The notes under the pieces: model-generated
Database searches by the model: none
Seen by the model: only the letters and a program-made list of their open reading frames with translations
Told to the model about the DNA's origin: nothing
NCBI GenBank assembly: GCA_037382465.1
Contig: JARRPX010000020.1
Coordinates: 1-64,000 of the forward strand
DNA length: 64,000 nucleotides
Origin: Anaerolineales bacterium
Lineage (GTDB): Bacteria > Chloroflexota > Anaerolineae > Anaerolineales > E44-bin32
Reading direction: 5' to 3'
Shown: positions 54,897 to 63,560 of the stretch, one piece after another
Numbering within the stretch: position 1 is the stretch's first letter
Layout of the letters: each line of letters begins with the position of its first letter
Program-made: the position numbers and the translations under genes

Positions 54897-56414
54897 TTAA
54901 TAATCCGGCCCCCCAAACACCGTCGGTCCGATCAGTTTGTCCAGGTGCAGCAGGATCGTCTGGATGCGGCCGTCCTGCTCGGGATTCCGCTCCAGTCGCT
55001 GTTGGATTTCCAGCAGGACCTGGCGATAGGTGTTGAGGAACTCGAAGCAGCGATCGGAACGACGCAGTTGATGTGCCTTCCAGGAACGGATCAGATGCGA
55101 CACCGAATCGGACACGACGTCCTGGAAGGCCTCGTGTCCCTTGCGTTGGAGGTAGCGTTTTGAATTCAGACGCCGCGCCAACTGCAGATCGCGCCATGCG
55201 GTGAGCAGCGTTTTTCCCGGCCCAATGTCCTCGCCCGGGTGCGAGCCGCGCACTTCCCAGGCGCCCACACCCACCCAGGTCGACTCCAGGCCGTGATCTC
55301 TCAGCCTGGCCTTGCGTTCCTCTGTATGGAAACGCTCGGTGAGATCGCGGCGCGTGGCTGCGCTGTCCGCAGCGCCGTCTTCACCAGCGTCTGCTTCTGC
55401 GATTTGCGCTTCGTTCTCGAGGATGCGGAAAGGCTGCATTGCGAGGAATTCCTCGACTTTACGCTGCGCCACGAAATCGCGGATCTCGCGTTTGACGATG
55501 GAGGGTAGAACGCTCTCCCAGCGGCTCGTCCCCTTGCGGGTCACCGGTTGGCCGTATACCAGACGACGCACGCTGCGTTCATCGAACGGATAGGGATTTT
55601 CGAGCGTGCGTTTTTGCTCGCCGCTGTACACGCGGAAAACCACCTGGACGTCGCGCGCGTAGACCTCGATCCCGTCGCGCGTGACCGCCATGATCTCGTC
55701 CAGTTGGCTGTGACGATCGCGCAGATCGACGACGTCGCGAAGGCGCGTGAACCCTTCGATGTGTCGATCGCCGCGCGCGAACACGTCGGGGATCGCCGCT
55801 TCCTCGCGCTGTTGGGCGCTGAGCACTCTGGGATAGCCGTTCTCCGATTCGAACACGGCTGCGAAACCGAGATGCACATCCACGTAGCCTGGCCCCCCGA
55901 TGAGTATCACGGGATTCTCGGCGTTTTCCGCCTCGAGCGTTTCCAGGTTGCCTTGATCGACCCGCAGGACCGGGTAGTTCAATCCGAGGATTGCGCCTAC
56001 GAGGTAGCGGTACGCCGTCCAGACCGATTCGGTGTCGAACAGATCGGCGAGGTAGCGCGCCGCGACGTACAGCCCGAGCATCGCCGCCGCGATGACCGGC
56101 AGGATGTACACCAGGACTTCGGGTTGGAAGAACGGGGTGAGGATGTTCAGCAGCAGGAAGCCGATGGGGCCCAGCTCGTTCTGCAGTTCGGGATCGAGCT
56201 CCCCCGGAAATCCCTGGGCGACGACGATGAGGAACCAATACGCGGCGAACGCAACAGCCGTGACGAATAAACGCAGGAAGGCGCCGCCGCGATTGCGGGC
56301 CAGGAAATGGGTGCGCGCCTGCCGGCTCAATCTGCCGAGATAGGCCATCGCCGGAAAACGCATCAGCCAGCGTTTGGGCCGCTCGAAAAGCGAGGAGGAG
56401 AAGGACGGTTTCAC
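54897..56414 (-). CDS. SPFH/band-7-like membrane protein, second of a coupled pair
   Basis: Protein of 505 residues. The N-terminal 125 residues hold two or three membrane helices (about 46-68 and 83-125). The middle (about 170-330) resembles the SPFH/band-7 fold: GPGYVDVHLGFAAVFESENG, then VVDLRDRHSQLDEIMAVTRDGI and VYARDVQVVFRVYSG. The C-terminal part is charged and helical. The start overlaps the stop of the preceding gene by four bases (ATGA), and that gene has the same architecture. No named family is recognised; a membrane scaffold role is inferred. Confidence 0.75.
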   Translation of the reverse strand: MKPSFSSSLFERPKRWLMRFPAMAYLGRLSRQARTHFLARNRGGAFLRLFVTAVAFAAYWFLIVVAQGFPGELDPELQNELGPIGFLLLNILTPFFQPEVLVYILPVIAAAMLGLYVAARYLADLFDTESVWTAYRYLVGAILGLNYPVLRVDQGNLETLEAENAENPVILIGGPGYVDVHLGFAAVFESENGYPRVLSAQQREEAAIPDVFARGDRHIEGFTRLRDVVDLRDRHSQLDEIMAVTRDGIEVYARDVQVVFRVYSGEQKRTLENPYPFDERSVRRLVYGQPVTRKGTSRWESVLPSIVKREIRDFVAQRKVEEFLAMQPFRILENEAQIAEADAGEDGAADSAATRRDLTERFHTEERKARLRDHGLESTWVGVGAWEVRGSHPGEDIGPGKTLLTAWRDLQLARRLNSKRYLQRKGHEAFQDVVSDSVSHLIRSWKAHQLRRSDRCFEFLNTYRQVLLEIQQRLERNPEQDGRIQTILLHLDKLIGPTVFGGPDY

Positions 56415-57943
56415 GATTCCCCTCCCGGCTCACGGCAGTCCTTATCGAGTGTGGACAACTCCCGGGCGATGTCGAGCAACTCGGCTTTCAAGGCCGGACT
56501 TTCTTCGACCATCTCGTCGCGTGAACACAGATCGACGGCGTCCTTGAGGATACAGCGCATTGTGTCCTGTCTGCTGAGCGTGGGGTTTTTCCGAATCTGC
56601 TCGTAAAGTACGCCGCTCAACGCATCAAAGAGGATTTCACTGGCCTCCATCTGTCCCTGTTCGATGGCTCGGGTAGCCTGTTCCTGCGCGTCGGCGAGGA
56701 CATTTTGCACGTCGCTCGCCCATTCGTGACGCCAGGCTTCCATGCGCTCCTGCTGTATGTCCCTGGGGAGATAGAGATGCGAGAGATCGACGTCGAGTAC
56801 GCGAATGCCGCGCGACTGCAGGATTTTCCAATCCCGCTGTGAAGAATTATCGTCGTTGTCATCTGTTTGCGTATCGTTTTTCGGTGTGGTCAAACGGCGC
56901 AGGATGTCGTCCCGTACGGTTTGAAGGGGTTGTGCGCTTTTGGAATCGAAGCTGGTCAGTTCCTTGAGACTCTTGCCCTTGATGATTTCGCGCCACAGAT
57001 CGATGGTCAGCCGCAGTGGCAGTTCCGTCCAGGGCAGGTCTTCCGCCTCGCCGTACACGTGTCCGTAGACGGCCTTTTCGACGGCCGAGGATTTCCAGGG
57101 GTAGGGCGGCCGGCGGGCGAAACGTCCTTCGTGGGGCTCGACGTGCTCGCCCGGATCGAGCATGAATTCGACGGAGATGTCCGTCGAAACCGGGATGCCG
57201 TCCTTCGTCACGGCGAGTGAATTGACCGATTCGAGCGCGGCCGCTTCCCCCGAAGGCGGGATGAATCCCTCCACGGCGCGGATTTGACGGCGCAGATCGG
57301 CGGCTTCCTCGATGCGTTCGCCCGGATCGGTGAAGACCAATCCGGGACCGACGGAGCGGGTGAATTTGACGTCCGTGCGCAGGACCGCCGCCGAGGCGTA
57401 GTCGATGAGCAGCACGCCGGGTCCGCTGCGGCTGCGTTCGTCGTGCGCTTCGATGACTTCCCCGTTGCGCAGGAAAGTGACCGGTCCGCGTTCGCCCAAT
57501 AAAAAACCGAACAGCCTGCGGACGCTGGCCGAGCGCTCCGCATTTGCGCGCACGGGGAGCACGAATTGTGCGCCTGCGGCGACCGTTGAAAAGAGAACCA
57601 CCAGCGCGAATCCGAGGTGCGTCGCGGCGGTGATCGTCGTGGATGAGGCCTCGCCGACGATGGCCAGGAGGAACAGTCCGGTGCTGCCGCCGAAGAGTGC
57701 CAGACTGAGAATCGTGGCGATCCATTGGCGCGGGTCCTGGGCGGAGAACGTCAGGGAGAAGGTGAAAAAGCAGAACGTGAGTGAAATGCACAACCCGCCC
57801 CATAGTCCCACGAAACGCAGCAGCGCGGGCGGAGCAGCTTGTACGTCTGCGGCGCGGAGCAAGAAGTAATACGGCAAGCCGATCAAGCACAAACACAGGA
57901 ATAAGATGAAGCCGGTGCGGCGTCGAAGCGGTATCTTGTTCAT
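56411..57943 (-). CDS. SPFH/band-7-like membrane protein, first of a coupled pair
   Basis: Protein of 510 residues with four predicted membrane helices in the first 130 residues, then an SPFH-like domain (about 135-330: GPGLVFTDPGERIEE, NSLAVTKDGIPVSTDISVEF) and a long helical C-terminal part rich in Glu and Arg. I use ATG 57943 (MNKIPLRRRTG) because the longer upstream frame is Arg/Pro-rich and not protein-like. It overlaps the next gene by four bases. Function unknown. Confidence 0.75.
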   Translation of the reverse strand: MNKIPLRRRTGFILFLCLCLIGLPYYFLLRAADVQAAPPALLRFVGLWGGLCISLTFCFFTFSLTFSAQDPRQWIATILSLALFGGSTGLFLLAIVGEASSTTITAATHLGFALVVLFSTVAAGAQFVLPVRANAERSASVRRLFGFLLGERGPVTFLRNGEVIEAHDERSRSGPGVLLIDYASAAVLRTDVKFTRSVGPGLVFTDPGERIEEAADLRRQIRAVEGFIPPSGEAAALESVNSLAVTKDGIPVSTDISVEFMLDPGEHVEPHEGRFARRPPYPWKSSAVEKAVYGHVYGEAEDLPWTELPLRLTIDLWREIIKGKSLKELTSFDSKSAQPLQTVRDDILRRLTTPKNDTQTDDNDDNSSQRDWKILQSRGIRVLDVDLSHLYLPRDIQQERMEAWRHEWASDVQNVLADAQEQATRAIEQGQMEASEILFDALSGVLYEQIRKNPTLSRQDTMRCILKDAVDLCSRDEMVEESPALKAELLDIARELSTLDKDCREPGGES

Positions 57944-58075
57944 GCTTCCGTGATTGTATCCTAAAGGCGGGGTGAGGCCAAATCTGTTCCATAATGCCGG
58001 GGTACGTCGCGGTAGGCTTGCGCAGTTTTCCGAAATCGGCGATGCTACCCCAACGCTGCGACGAGGAGGACGTCG

Positions 58076-58783
58076 ATGCACAGGTGGAGTCGATATGGGT
58101 TGCCGTTTCTGGCGTTCATGACTTTAACACTTTCGGCCTGCCAGGTAATGGATCCCGTCATCCGGCGCACCTCCACGCCGGTTCCGGATCGGCCTCCGCA
58201 GCCCAGGGTGTACACGACTCCGGTGAATCTGTTCGATGACTTCAGCGATTCGGCGAGCGGTTGGGAGATCGGTGAATACAGCGTGGGCAGTGTAGGCTAT
58301 CGCGAAGGGGAATATTTCGTTCGCGTCGAAGACGAGGATGTTTTTACCTGGGGGCAGCGCTTCGAGTGGTATGGGGACGTGACCATCGAAGTGACGGCCC
58401 GCCAGGCCAGCGGACCGGAAAGCAACGATACGGGCTACGGCGTGATGTGCCGGGTGAACTACGACCCGGATATCGGCGAGCTCGAAGGCTACGCCTTTCT
58501 CGCTGCCGGTGACGGTTATTATGCGATCGCGCGCTACGTCGGCGGCGACAGCCAGCTCCTCGTCGGATGGGAGAAATCCGACACGGTCCGTCAGGGCAGC
58601 GGGTCGAACGACCTGGAGGCGATCTGCGCCAGCGAGCGCTTGATCTTCTACGTCAACGGCGTGCGCCTGGCTGAAACCCGGGACGAGAGCTTTTCGAGCG
58701 GGGACGTCGCCCTGATCGGCACAACGTACGATTCCGGGGCGGCGGAATTCCGCTTTGACAATTTTTCCCTGTCCTCTCCCTGA
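58076..58783 (+). CDS. Lipoprotein with a concanavalin-like fold domain
   Basis: Protein of 235 residues: a lipoprotein signal (LSAC, modified Cys22), then a beta-rich domain (about 50-233) with DDFSDSASGWEIGEYSVG, GYGVMCRVNYDP and FYVNGVRLAE. This pattern is seen in lectin/glucanase-like (LamG or DUF1080-type) domains that bind sugars. Probably surface anchored. AGGAGG lies before ATG 58076. It is divergent from the SPFH-like genes. Confidence 0.85.
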   Translation: MHRWSRYGLPFLAFMTLTLSACQVMDPVIRRTSTPVPDRPPQPRVYTTPVNLFDDFSDSASGWEIGEYSVGSVGYREGEYFVRVEDEDVFTWGQRFEWYGDVTIEVTARQASGPESNDTGYGVMCRVNYDPDIGELEGYAFLAAGDGYYAIARYVGGDSQLLVGWEKSDTVRQGSGSNDLEAICASERLIFYVNGVRLAETRDESFSSGDVALIGTTYDSGAAEFRFDNFSLSSP

Positions 58784-58911
58784 ACCGTGCGGCACGCTCC
58801 GCCTTCGCCGCGGCACGCGAGGGACAAATAGATACTTGCCTTATCGCGCCACTCGATATACTCTTAGGTTGTTCGCACTGAACAATTCGTATCGGAATCG
58901 AGAACACTCCT

Positions 58912-59307
58912 ATGGTCACTCGTCAATCGGAATTGATCCGGGTCCTGGGGAGTCTTGCCGAAGATCTCCCCAACCCGCTCTGGGTGGCGCTGGTCGACAA
59001 CGACGGACTCGTCGTGGCCAGCGTGCCGCCAGATCCGCCCGCAGAGCCGGAGTCCTTCTCGGCGATGACGGCCGCCTCGGTGATGATGGGCGAGCGTGTG
59101 TTGAACGAGATCGCCGGCGGCAATCTGCGCTACACCAGCGTCGCCGGTTCGGATCGTCAACTGCTCACCGTCGCGCTCAGCAAAGAGCGTTTGCTTTCGA
59201 TCGGTCTGGGGCCGGAGGTTCCCCCTCACGACACGTTTGGTCCATTGAGTCGTAGGGTTCCTGAACTACTCAAAGCGCTCAAGCGACGCTATGGGAGTGA
59301 ACTGTAA
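58912..59307 (+). CDS. Roadblock/LC7-domain protein
   Basis: Protein of 131 residues with the Roadblock/LC7 fold throughout (GLVVASV, FSAMTAASVMMGERVLNEI, QLLTVALSKERLLSIGLGP). In bacteria these proteins usually regulate a small Ras-like GTPase such as MglA. No GTPase gene is nearby, so the partner must be elsewhere. A TATACT at 58856-58861 could serve as its -10. It lies between two lipoprotein genes. Confidence 0.9.
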   Translation: MVTRQSELIRVLGSLAEDLPNPLWVALVDNDGLVVASVPPDPPAEPESFSAMTAASVMMGERVLNEIAGGNLRYTSVAGSDRQLLTVALSKERLLSIGLGPEVPPHDTFGPLSRRVPELLKALKRRYGSEL

Positions 59308-59479
59308 CGCCATCGTCGATCATCCGGTCCTTCCACCACAAACGACCAGCATGTATGCCCGAGGGGTTGGTTCCCATTCGTCTCAGATGAAATTGAGTTC
59401 ATGTGCATGAACTGCGATATAAATACAGGGCTGCTCGATTTAAACCATTGCCTTCACAGGCCCATAGGGAGGGAAACCC

Positions 59480-60637
59480 ATGCGTAAACGATTCCCACTC
59501 GTCGCGACGCTGTTCCTCGTACTTGCGATTCTAGCCTGCAACCTGCCGCAGCCGGGACCGACCACAGAAGCGCCGCCGGTGGAAGAGACGCCGACGGAAG
59601 AACCCACCCTCGAATCGACGGCGACGGAAGAGCCCGCACCGGAACCGCTTGTGGTCATTTTCGCAGGCGGTAATTTCGAAATCTACAACCTGGACGGCAC
59701 GTTGAGCGAGACGCGGCCCGCAGCCGGGTTGACGAATTGGGCGCATCCCAATTCGTACCAGATCATCGGGGATGCGATCTATTACGTCGATAGCGGCGGG
59801 ACCGGCATGAGTGGTTCGGTAAAGCGCGTGACCTCCGGCGGTGTCGACGATCTTGCCTTCACCGCCATCCCCAACATGAAGATCCTTACCTTCTCCGTTA
59901 ATGCAGACGAGAGCATGATCGCCTGGGCTGCTGCGGAATGGGCGAACAGCGAGCTTTGGACGGCAAACATCGACGGTTCCGACACGCACACGGTGACGCA
60001 GTTCGATCCGACGAGCGGTATGGACGAGTTCTACGTGCTTGAAGTCTATCGCTGGAGCCAGGCGGGCAATCTATTCTACGTGTGGCAGATTTCGGGCATC
60101 GGGGATCTGCTCTATTTCGGCTACTCCAGTATGTACGGCTACGATCCGGCGACGAACACCTACTCGACCTATTATCCGGCATCCACAGGTGGTGGAATGC
60201 TTTGTTGGAACGTCATTTCACCCGATGACACATTATTGACCGGCACTTGCGATGGGGGATCGGGGATCCAGGGATTGCGCGAGCGGAATCTGGCGACTTC
60301 CGCCGAGACGGTGCTGCCGCTGCTGCCCGACCAACAGCAAACCGGTGGCGTCTCGTATTCGCCCTCCGGCACCCAACTGGCTTTCGCCTTTGGAAGCAGA
60401 GGCATGGATCCAGGGGATATCAATGGCTGGATCGCCGTGCGCACTGCGCCGGGCGTGGATCCCACGGTCATTGCCTCGACCGCCAACGGCTACTTCCAGA
60501 AGACCGCCTGGGCGTCCGAAACCCTGCTCGTCGTGCAGGGAACGGAAAACAATGACATGCAGACGTACCTGCTCACGCTGGACGGCGCCATCACATATTT
60601 TGCGGACGGGGAGCTGATCGGCCTGATGTGGCCGTGA
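59480..60637 (+). CDS. Lipoprotein with a TolB-like beta-propeller
   Basis: Protein of 385 residues: a lipoprotein signal (AILAC, modified Cys20), a Pro/Thr/Glu linker (to about residue 55) and a propeller-type domain with blade motifs such as SYSPSGTQLAFAFGS and FSVNADESMIAWAA. It is similar in layout to the lipoprotein at 9864-11249, but the sequences are not close. The role is unknown; surface ligand binding is likely. It precedes the large TPR protein by 76 bases. Confidence 0.85.
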   Translation: MRKRFPLVATLFLVLAILACNLPQPGPTTEAPPVEETPTEEPTLESTATEEPAPEPLVVIFAGGNFEIYNLDGTLSETRPAAGLTNWAHPNSYQIIGDAIYYVDSGGTGMSGSVKRVTSGGVDDLAFTAIPNMKILTFSVNADESMIAWAAAEWANSELWTANIDGSDTHTVTQFDPTSGMDEFYVLEVYRWSQAGNLFYVWQISGIGDLLYFGYSSMYGYDPATNTYSTYYPASTGGGMLCWNVISPDDTLLTGTCDGGSGIQGLRERNLATSAETVLPLLPDQQQTGGVSYSPSGTQLAFAFGSRGMDPGDINGWIAVRTAPGVDPTVIASTANGYFQKTAWASETLLVVQGTENNDMQTYLLTLDGAITYFADGELIGLMWP

Positions 60638-60713
60638 AATTCCGCCGAGAGTCGAACGACCCTGACTGTCTACACCGTGTCTGCATTCACGCGAATGAGA
60701 AGGAATATACGCC

Positions 60714-63500
60714 ATGACTGACGAACAGACTCCAATCTCGCCGGTAGTAACGAACGCCGATCCCGATAGCAGTATGGAATCATCCGCTGTCTCTGCCTGC
60801 ATCGAATGCGGCCGCCAGGATGAAACGCTGCGCATCGCATCTTATCCATACGTGTTCAGTTTGTTCATCGCAACCTTCCGCCGGGCGTATCAAGGGGTGT
60901 GGTGCCGGAAACACGGTGGCATAAAACTGACGCTGGCGGCTTTCCTGAGTGCTTTTTTCGGTTGGATGGGCTTACCGTATGGTTTGATCGCTACGCCGGG
61001 AACGCTCTTCAAACTGGCCAAAGGCGGCGTCGTGCCCGAAGAGGCCAATGCGCAGCTTCTGAAACGGATCGCCAATTTAAAGATACTAAAGGGGGATGCG
61101 CAGGGGGCCGCTCGATGCCTGGAGTCGGCCTTGTACGTTAAGGCGCAGGATGAAGATGCACAGCGGCGCCTTTCTGACCTCTACCGTAAATTTCCTGCAG
61201 CCGTGGCGCAGTCCCCCATCTCCGATCTGTTCCCCACGTTGGCCGTCCTTGCCGCAGCGGCCATCATGGGCGGCGCGATCGGAGTCCTCGACGATCTCGT
61301 CACCCGATTTCTAAACCTCAGCGGAAGTGTGGATTTCTGGATCGTCGTTTTCAGCTGGCTGCCGCTGATCGGAATGCTTTTCCTCGGCGGGGTGCTCTTC
61401 GCCAGACTGCTGACGTTCGTCTTGAAGCGCATGAACGTGCGCCAACGCTCGCTGGGGGCTGTGCTTGCCGTCTTTACGGCGCTGCTGGCGGCCTACGGCG
61501 TGGTTGGTGGATACAGCCTCAGCGAACACGTCGCCTCGCTCATCTCCGGAGTCAGTTACGGCTCGACCGGTGAGACCCTGATGAAGACGGGCTCGGTGCT
61601 TGTCCGCGGTGGTGCGTGGCTGCTGCGCGACATGCTCACCAGTGGGATGAATGTGGATTTGATCTACGTCGCCATCCTCGCCTGTGGGTTTGCGTTCTAT
61701 CTGGTCTCCAATCTCACGGTCGCAGATCGTGTGATCCAATGGAAGCAGCGGCTCGAACAACTGCGTCCGCAAACGGCAGCACTACAGGGCGGAACCTCGC
61801 TCGTGAGCTGGGGCGCCCTGCTGGCCGCTGCGCTGGTCATCGTCGTCTCCTTTGCCTTTTTCACCGAAGTTTCACCCGGCACGAGACCGGGCAGCGATTA
61901 TCTGGACGCCCTGGCGCGAGCGGAGATTTTGTACAGCGCCGGAGATGTTCCTGGAGCGGTGCAGATCTACCAGGAAGCCATCGCATTGAATCCGGAAGAT
62001 CCCTGGGCTTATTCATATCTCGGATGGATCTACATTCAACAGGGTGAGTATGTGAAGGCCGAAGCATCATTCCTGGACGCCCTGGAACGCGATCCGGATC
62101 ACGAGGACGCCAGGATGGGCTATGCGCTGACCGAGACTGCTTTAGGTCAGTACGCAGAGGCGCTTTCATATCTGCAGGCCCTGATTGCAGACAGCACGGA
62201 TGACGAGGTGCGGGCGCATGCGTACTCCGCATTGAGCGATGTGCACATCGGCATGGGAGACGATGCGCAGGGGCTGCAGGATCTGCAGACGGCGGTCTCT
62301 TTGAGTCCCAATAACGCACATTTATACTCCGACCTGGGCTTTTACTATTATTCTCACGCCCAATACCCGGAAGCCGTGGAGGCCTTTTCCAGTGCTTTGG
62401 ACATCGATACGGCGCTGATCGACTCGCAGTTCGGGATGAGCTTCAGCCTGCTTGCCGTGGAGGACTATGATGCGGCGGCGGAGAACTTCCAAAGCCTGCT
62501 CGACGCCGGCGTGGAAAGCTATCTCGCAGTCCAGGCCTACGTTGGCCTCGGACGCTGCCAGACGGAATTGACCCGGCCTGTCGAAGCCATTCAGAATTAT
62601 GAGTCGGCGCTTGCCCTCGATCCGTCCCACATTGGAGCCTGGAATCTGGTGCTCATTGAGTATCTCAGAGTCGCCGATTTCGAAAAAGCGCTCGAACAAT
62701 CGGAAGCGTATATCGCCAGTTTCCCTGCCTCGTCGACGGTCTACGCCCTGCGCGCCATCGCCGCGTACATGCTGGATGAATCTGACGTGATGGACGAAGC
62801 CCTGGAGGACGCGCTCGAAGTTCGAGGCGAGGACGCCTACGGCATGTTTTTCACCGCCTCCGCGCTCTCCAACGCGCTGCGATTTTCGGATGCGGAGGCG
62901 CTGCTCCTCGAAGCGCGCCAGATCGATCCGGATGAAGACGTACTCCTGATTTCACTGATCGAGGTCTACATCGCCGAGCAAAAGTACGACGCCGCGCTCG
63001 CCGGAATCGAAGAATACCGCGCCGTTTCCGGTGAAACGAAGGACTCATTGCTCTCCGAGGGATATTTACGAATCGAACAGGGCGACCTGGACGCGGCGGA
63101 AACTGCGTTGACCGGGGCCTTGGCGCTCGCTGCGGATGATTGGGAAGTGCGCAACGACCTGGCTTTCTTGTACCTGCAGCAGGAGCGCAACGAACAAGCG
63201 CTGATCGAAGCCCAGGAAGCGTTGAACTTGAATCCCTACTACGCTCCTGCCTACAAAAACCTGGCGCTTGCCTCCTACGAACTCGGAGACGTGGACGCGG
63301 CGATGCAGGCAGCGCTGGAAAGCTTACGCCTCAATCCGAAGTACGACGTCAGCCACTACGCCCTGGGTCTATGCTACATGCAGCAGGGAGAAGTGGATCT
63401 GGCGATCGCAGAGTTTGGAACTTTCCTCGAACTTTATTGGGATCGCCCCAGCGCACGGCGTTTTAAAGAGTCGGCGGAAATGTACCTGCAGCAGTTGTGA
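60714..63500 (+). CDS. Large membrane-anchored TPR protein with a zinc-ribbon-like N-terminus
   Basis: Protein of 928 residues. C29 and C32, plus C64 and H67, suggest a small zinc site. There are about five membrane helices between residues 70 and 390, and a TPR array from about 393 to the end. Repeats such as AIALNPEDPWAYSYLGWIYI and ALNLNPYYAPAYKNLALASY show the 34-residue pattern. TPRs bind protein partners; the orientation suggests the array faces one side of the membrane. It could be a scaffold for an envelope complex. It probably shares a transcript with the lipoprotein upstream. Confidence 0.88.
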   Translation: MTDEQTPISPVVTNADPDSSMESSAVSACIECGRQDETLRIASYPYVFSLFIATFRRAYQGVWCRKHGGIKLTLAAFLSAFFGWMGLPYGLIATPGTLFKLAKGGVVPEEANAQLLKRIANLKILKGDAQGAARCLESALYVKAQDEDAQRRLSDLYRKFPAAVAQSPISDLFPTLAVLAAAAIMGGAIGVLDDLVTRFLNLSGSVDFWIVVFSWLPLIGMLFLGGVLFARLLTFVLKRMNVRQRSLGAVLAVFTALLAAYGVVGGYSLSEHVASLISGVSYGSTGETLMKTGSVLVRGGAWLLRDMLTSGMNVDLIYVAILACGFAFYLVSNLTVADRVIQWKQRLEQLRPQTAALQGGTSLVSWGALLAAALVIVVSFAFFTEVSPGTRPGSDYLDALARAEILYSAGDVPGAVQIYQEAIALNPEDPWAYSYLGWIYIQQGEYVKAEASFLDALERDPDHEDARMGYALTETALGQYAEALSYLQALIADSTDDEVRAHAYSALSDVHIGMGDDAQGLQDLQTAVSLSPNNAHLYSDLGFYYYSHAQYPEAVEAFSSALDIDTALIDSQFGMSFSLLAVEDYDAAAENFQSLLDAGVESYLAVQAYVGLGRCQTELTRPVEAIQNYESALALDPSHIGAWNLVLIEYLRVADFEKALEQSEAYIASFPASSTVYALRAIAAYMLDESDVMDEALEDALEVRGEDAYGMFFTASALSNALRFSDAEALLLEARQIDPDEDVLLISLIEVYIAEQKYDAALAGIEEYRAVSGETKDSLLSEGYLRIEQGDLDAAETALTGALALAADDWEVRNDLAFLYLQQERNEQALIEAQEALNLNPYYAPAYKNLALASYELGDVDAAMQAALESLRLNPKYDVSHYALGLCYMQQGEVDLAIAEFGTFLELYWDRPSARRFKESAEMYLQQL

Positions 63501-63525
63501 TCCAATACGCGTTTCATGCAGTGGT

Positions 63526-63554
63526 TTGAACTTTTCGCCGATTTCCCCTAGACT
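63526..63554 (+). promoter_or_regulatory. Promoter of the ComM-like gene, placing the start at the GTG
   Basis: TTGAAC (63526-63531) and TAGACT (63549-63554) are 17 bases apart. The -10 ends six bases before GTG 63561, so the transcript would be leaderless. No ribosome-binding sequence is present. Confidence 0.45.
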
Positions 63555-63560
63555 GTAGCT

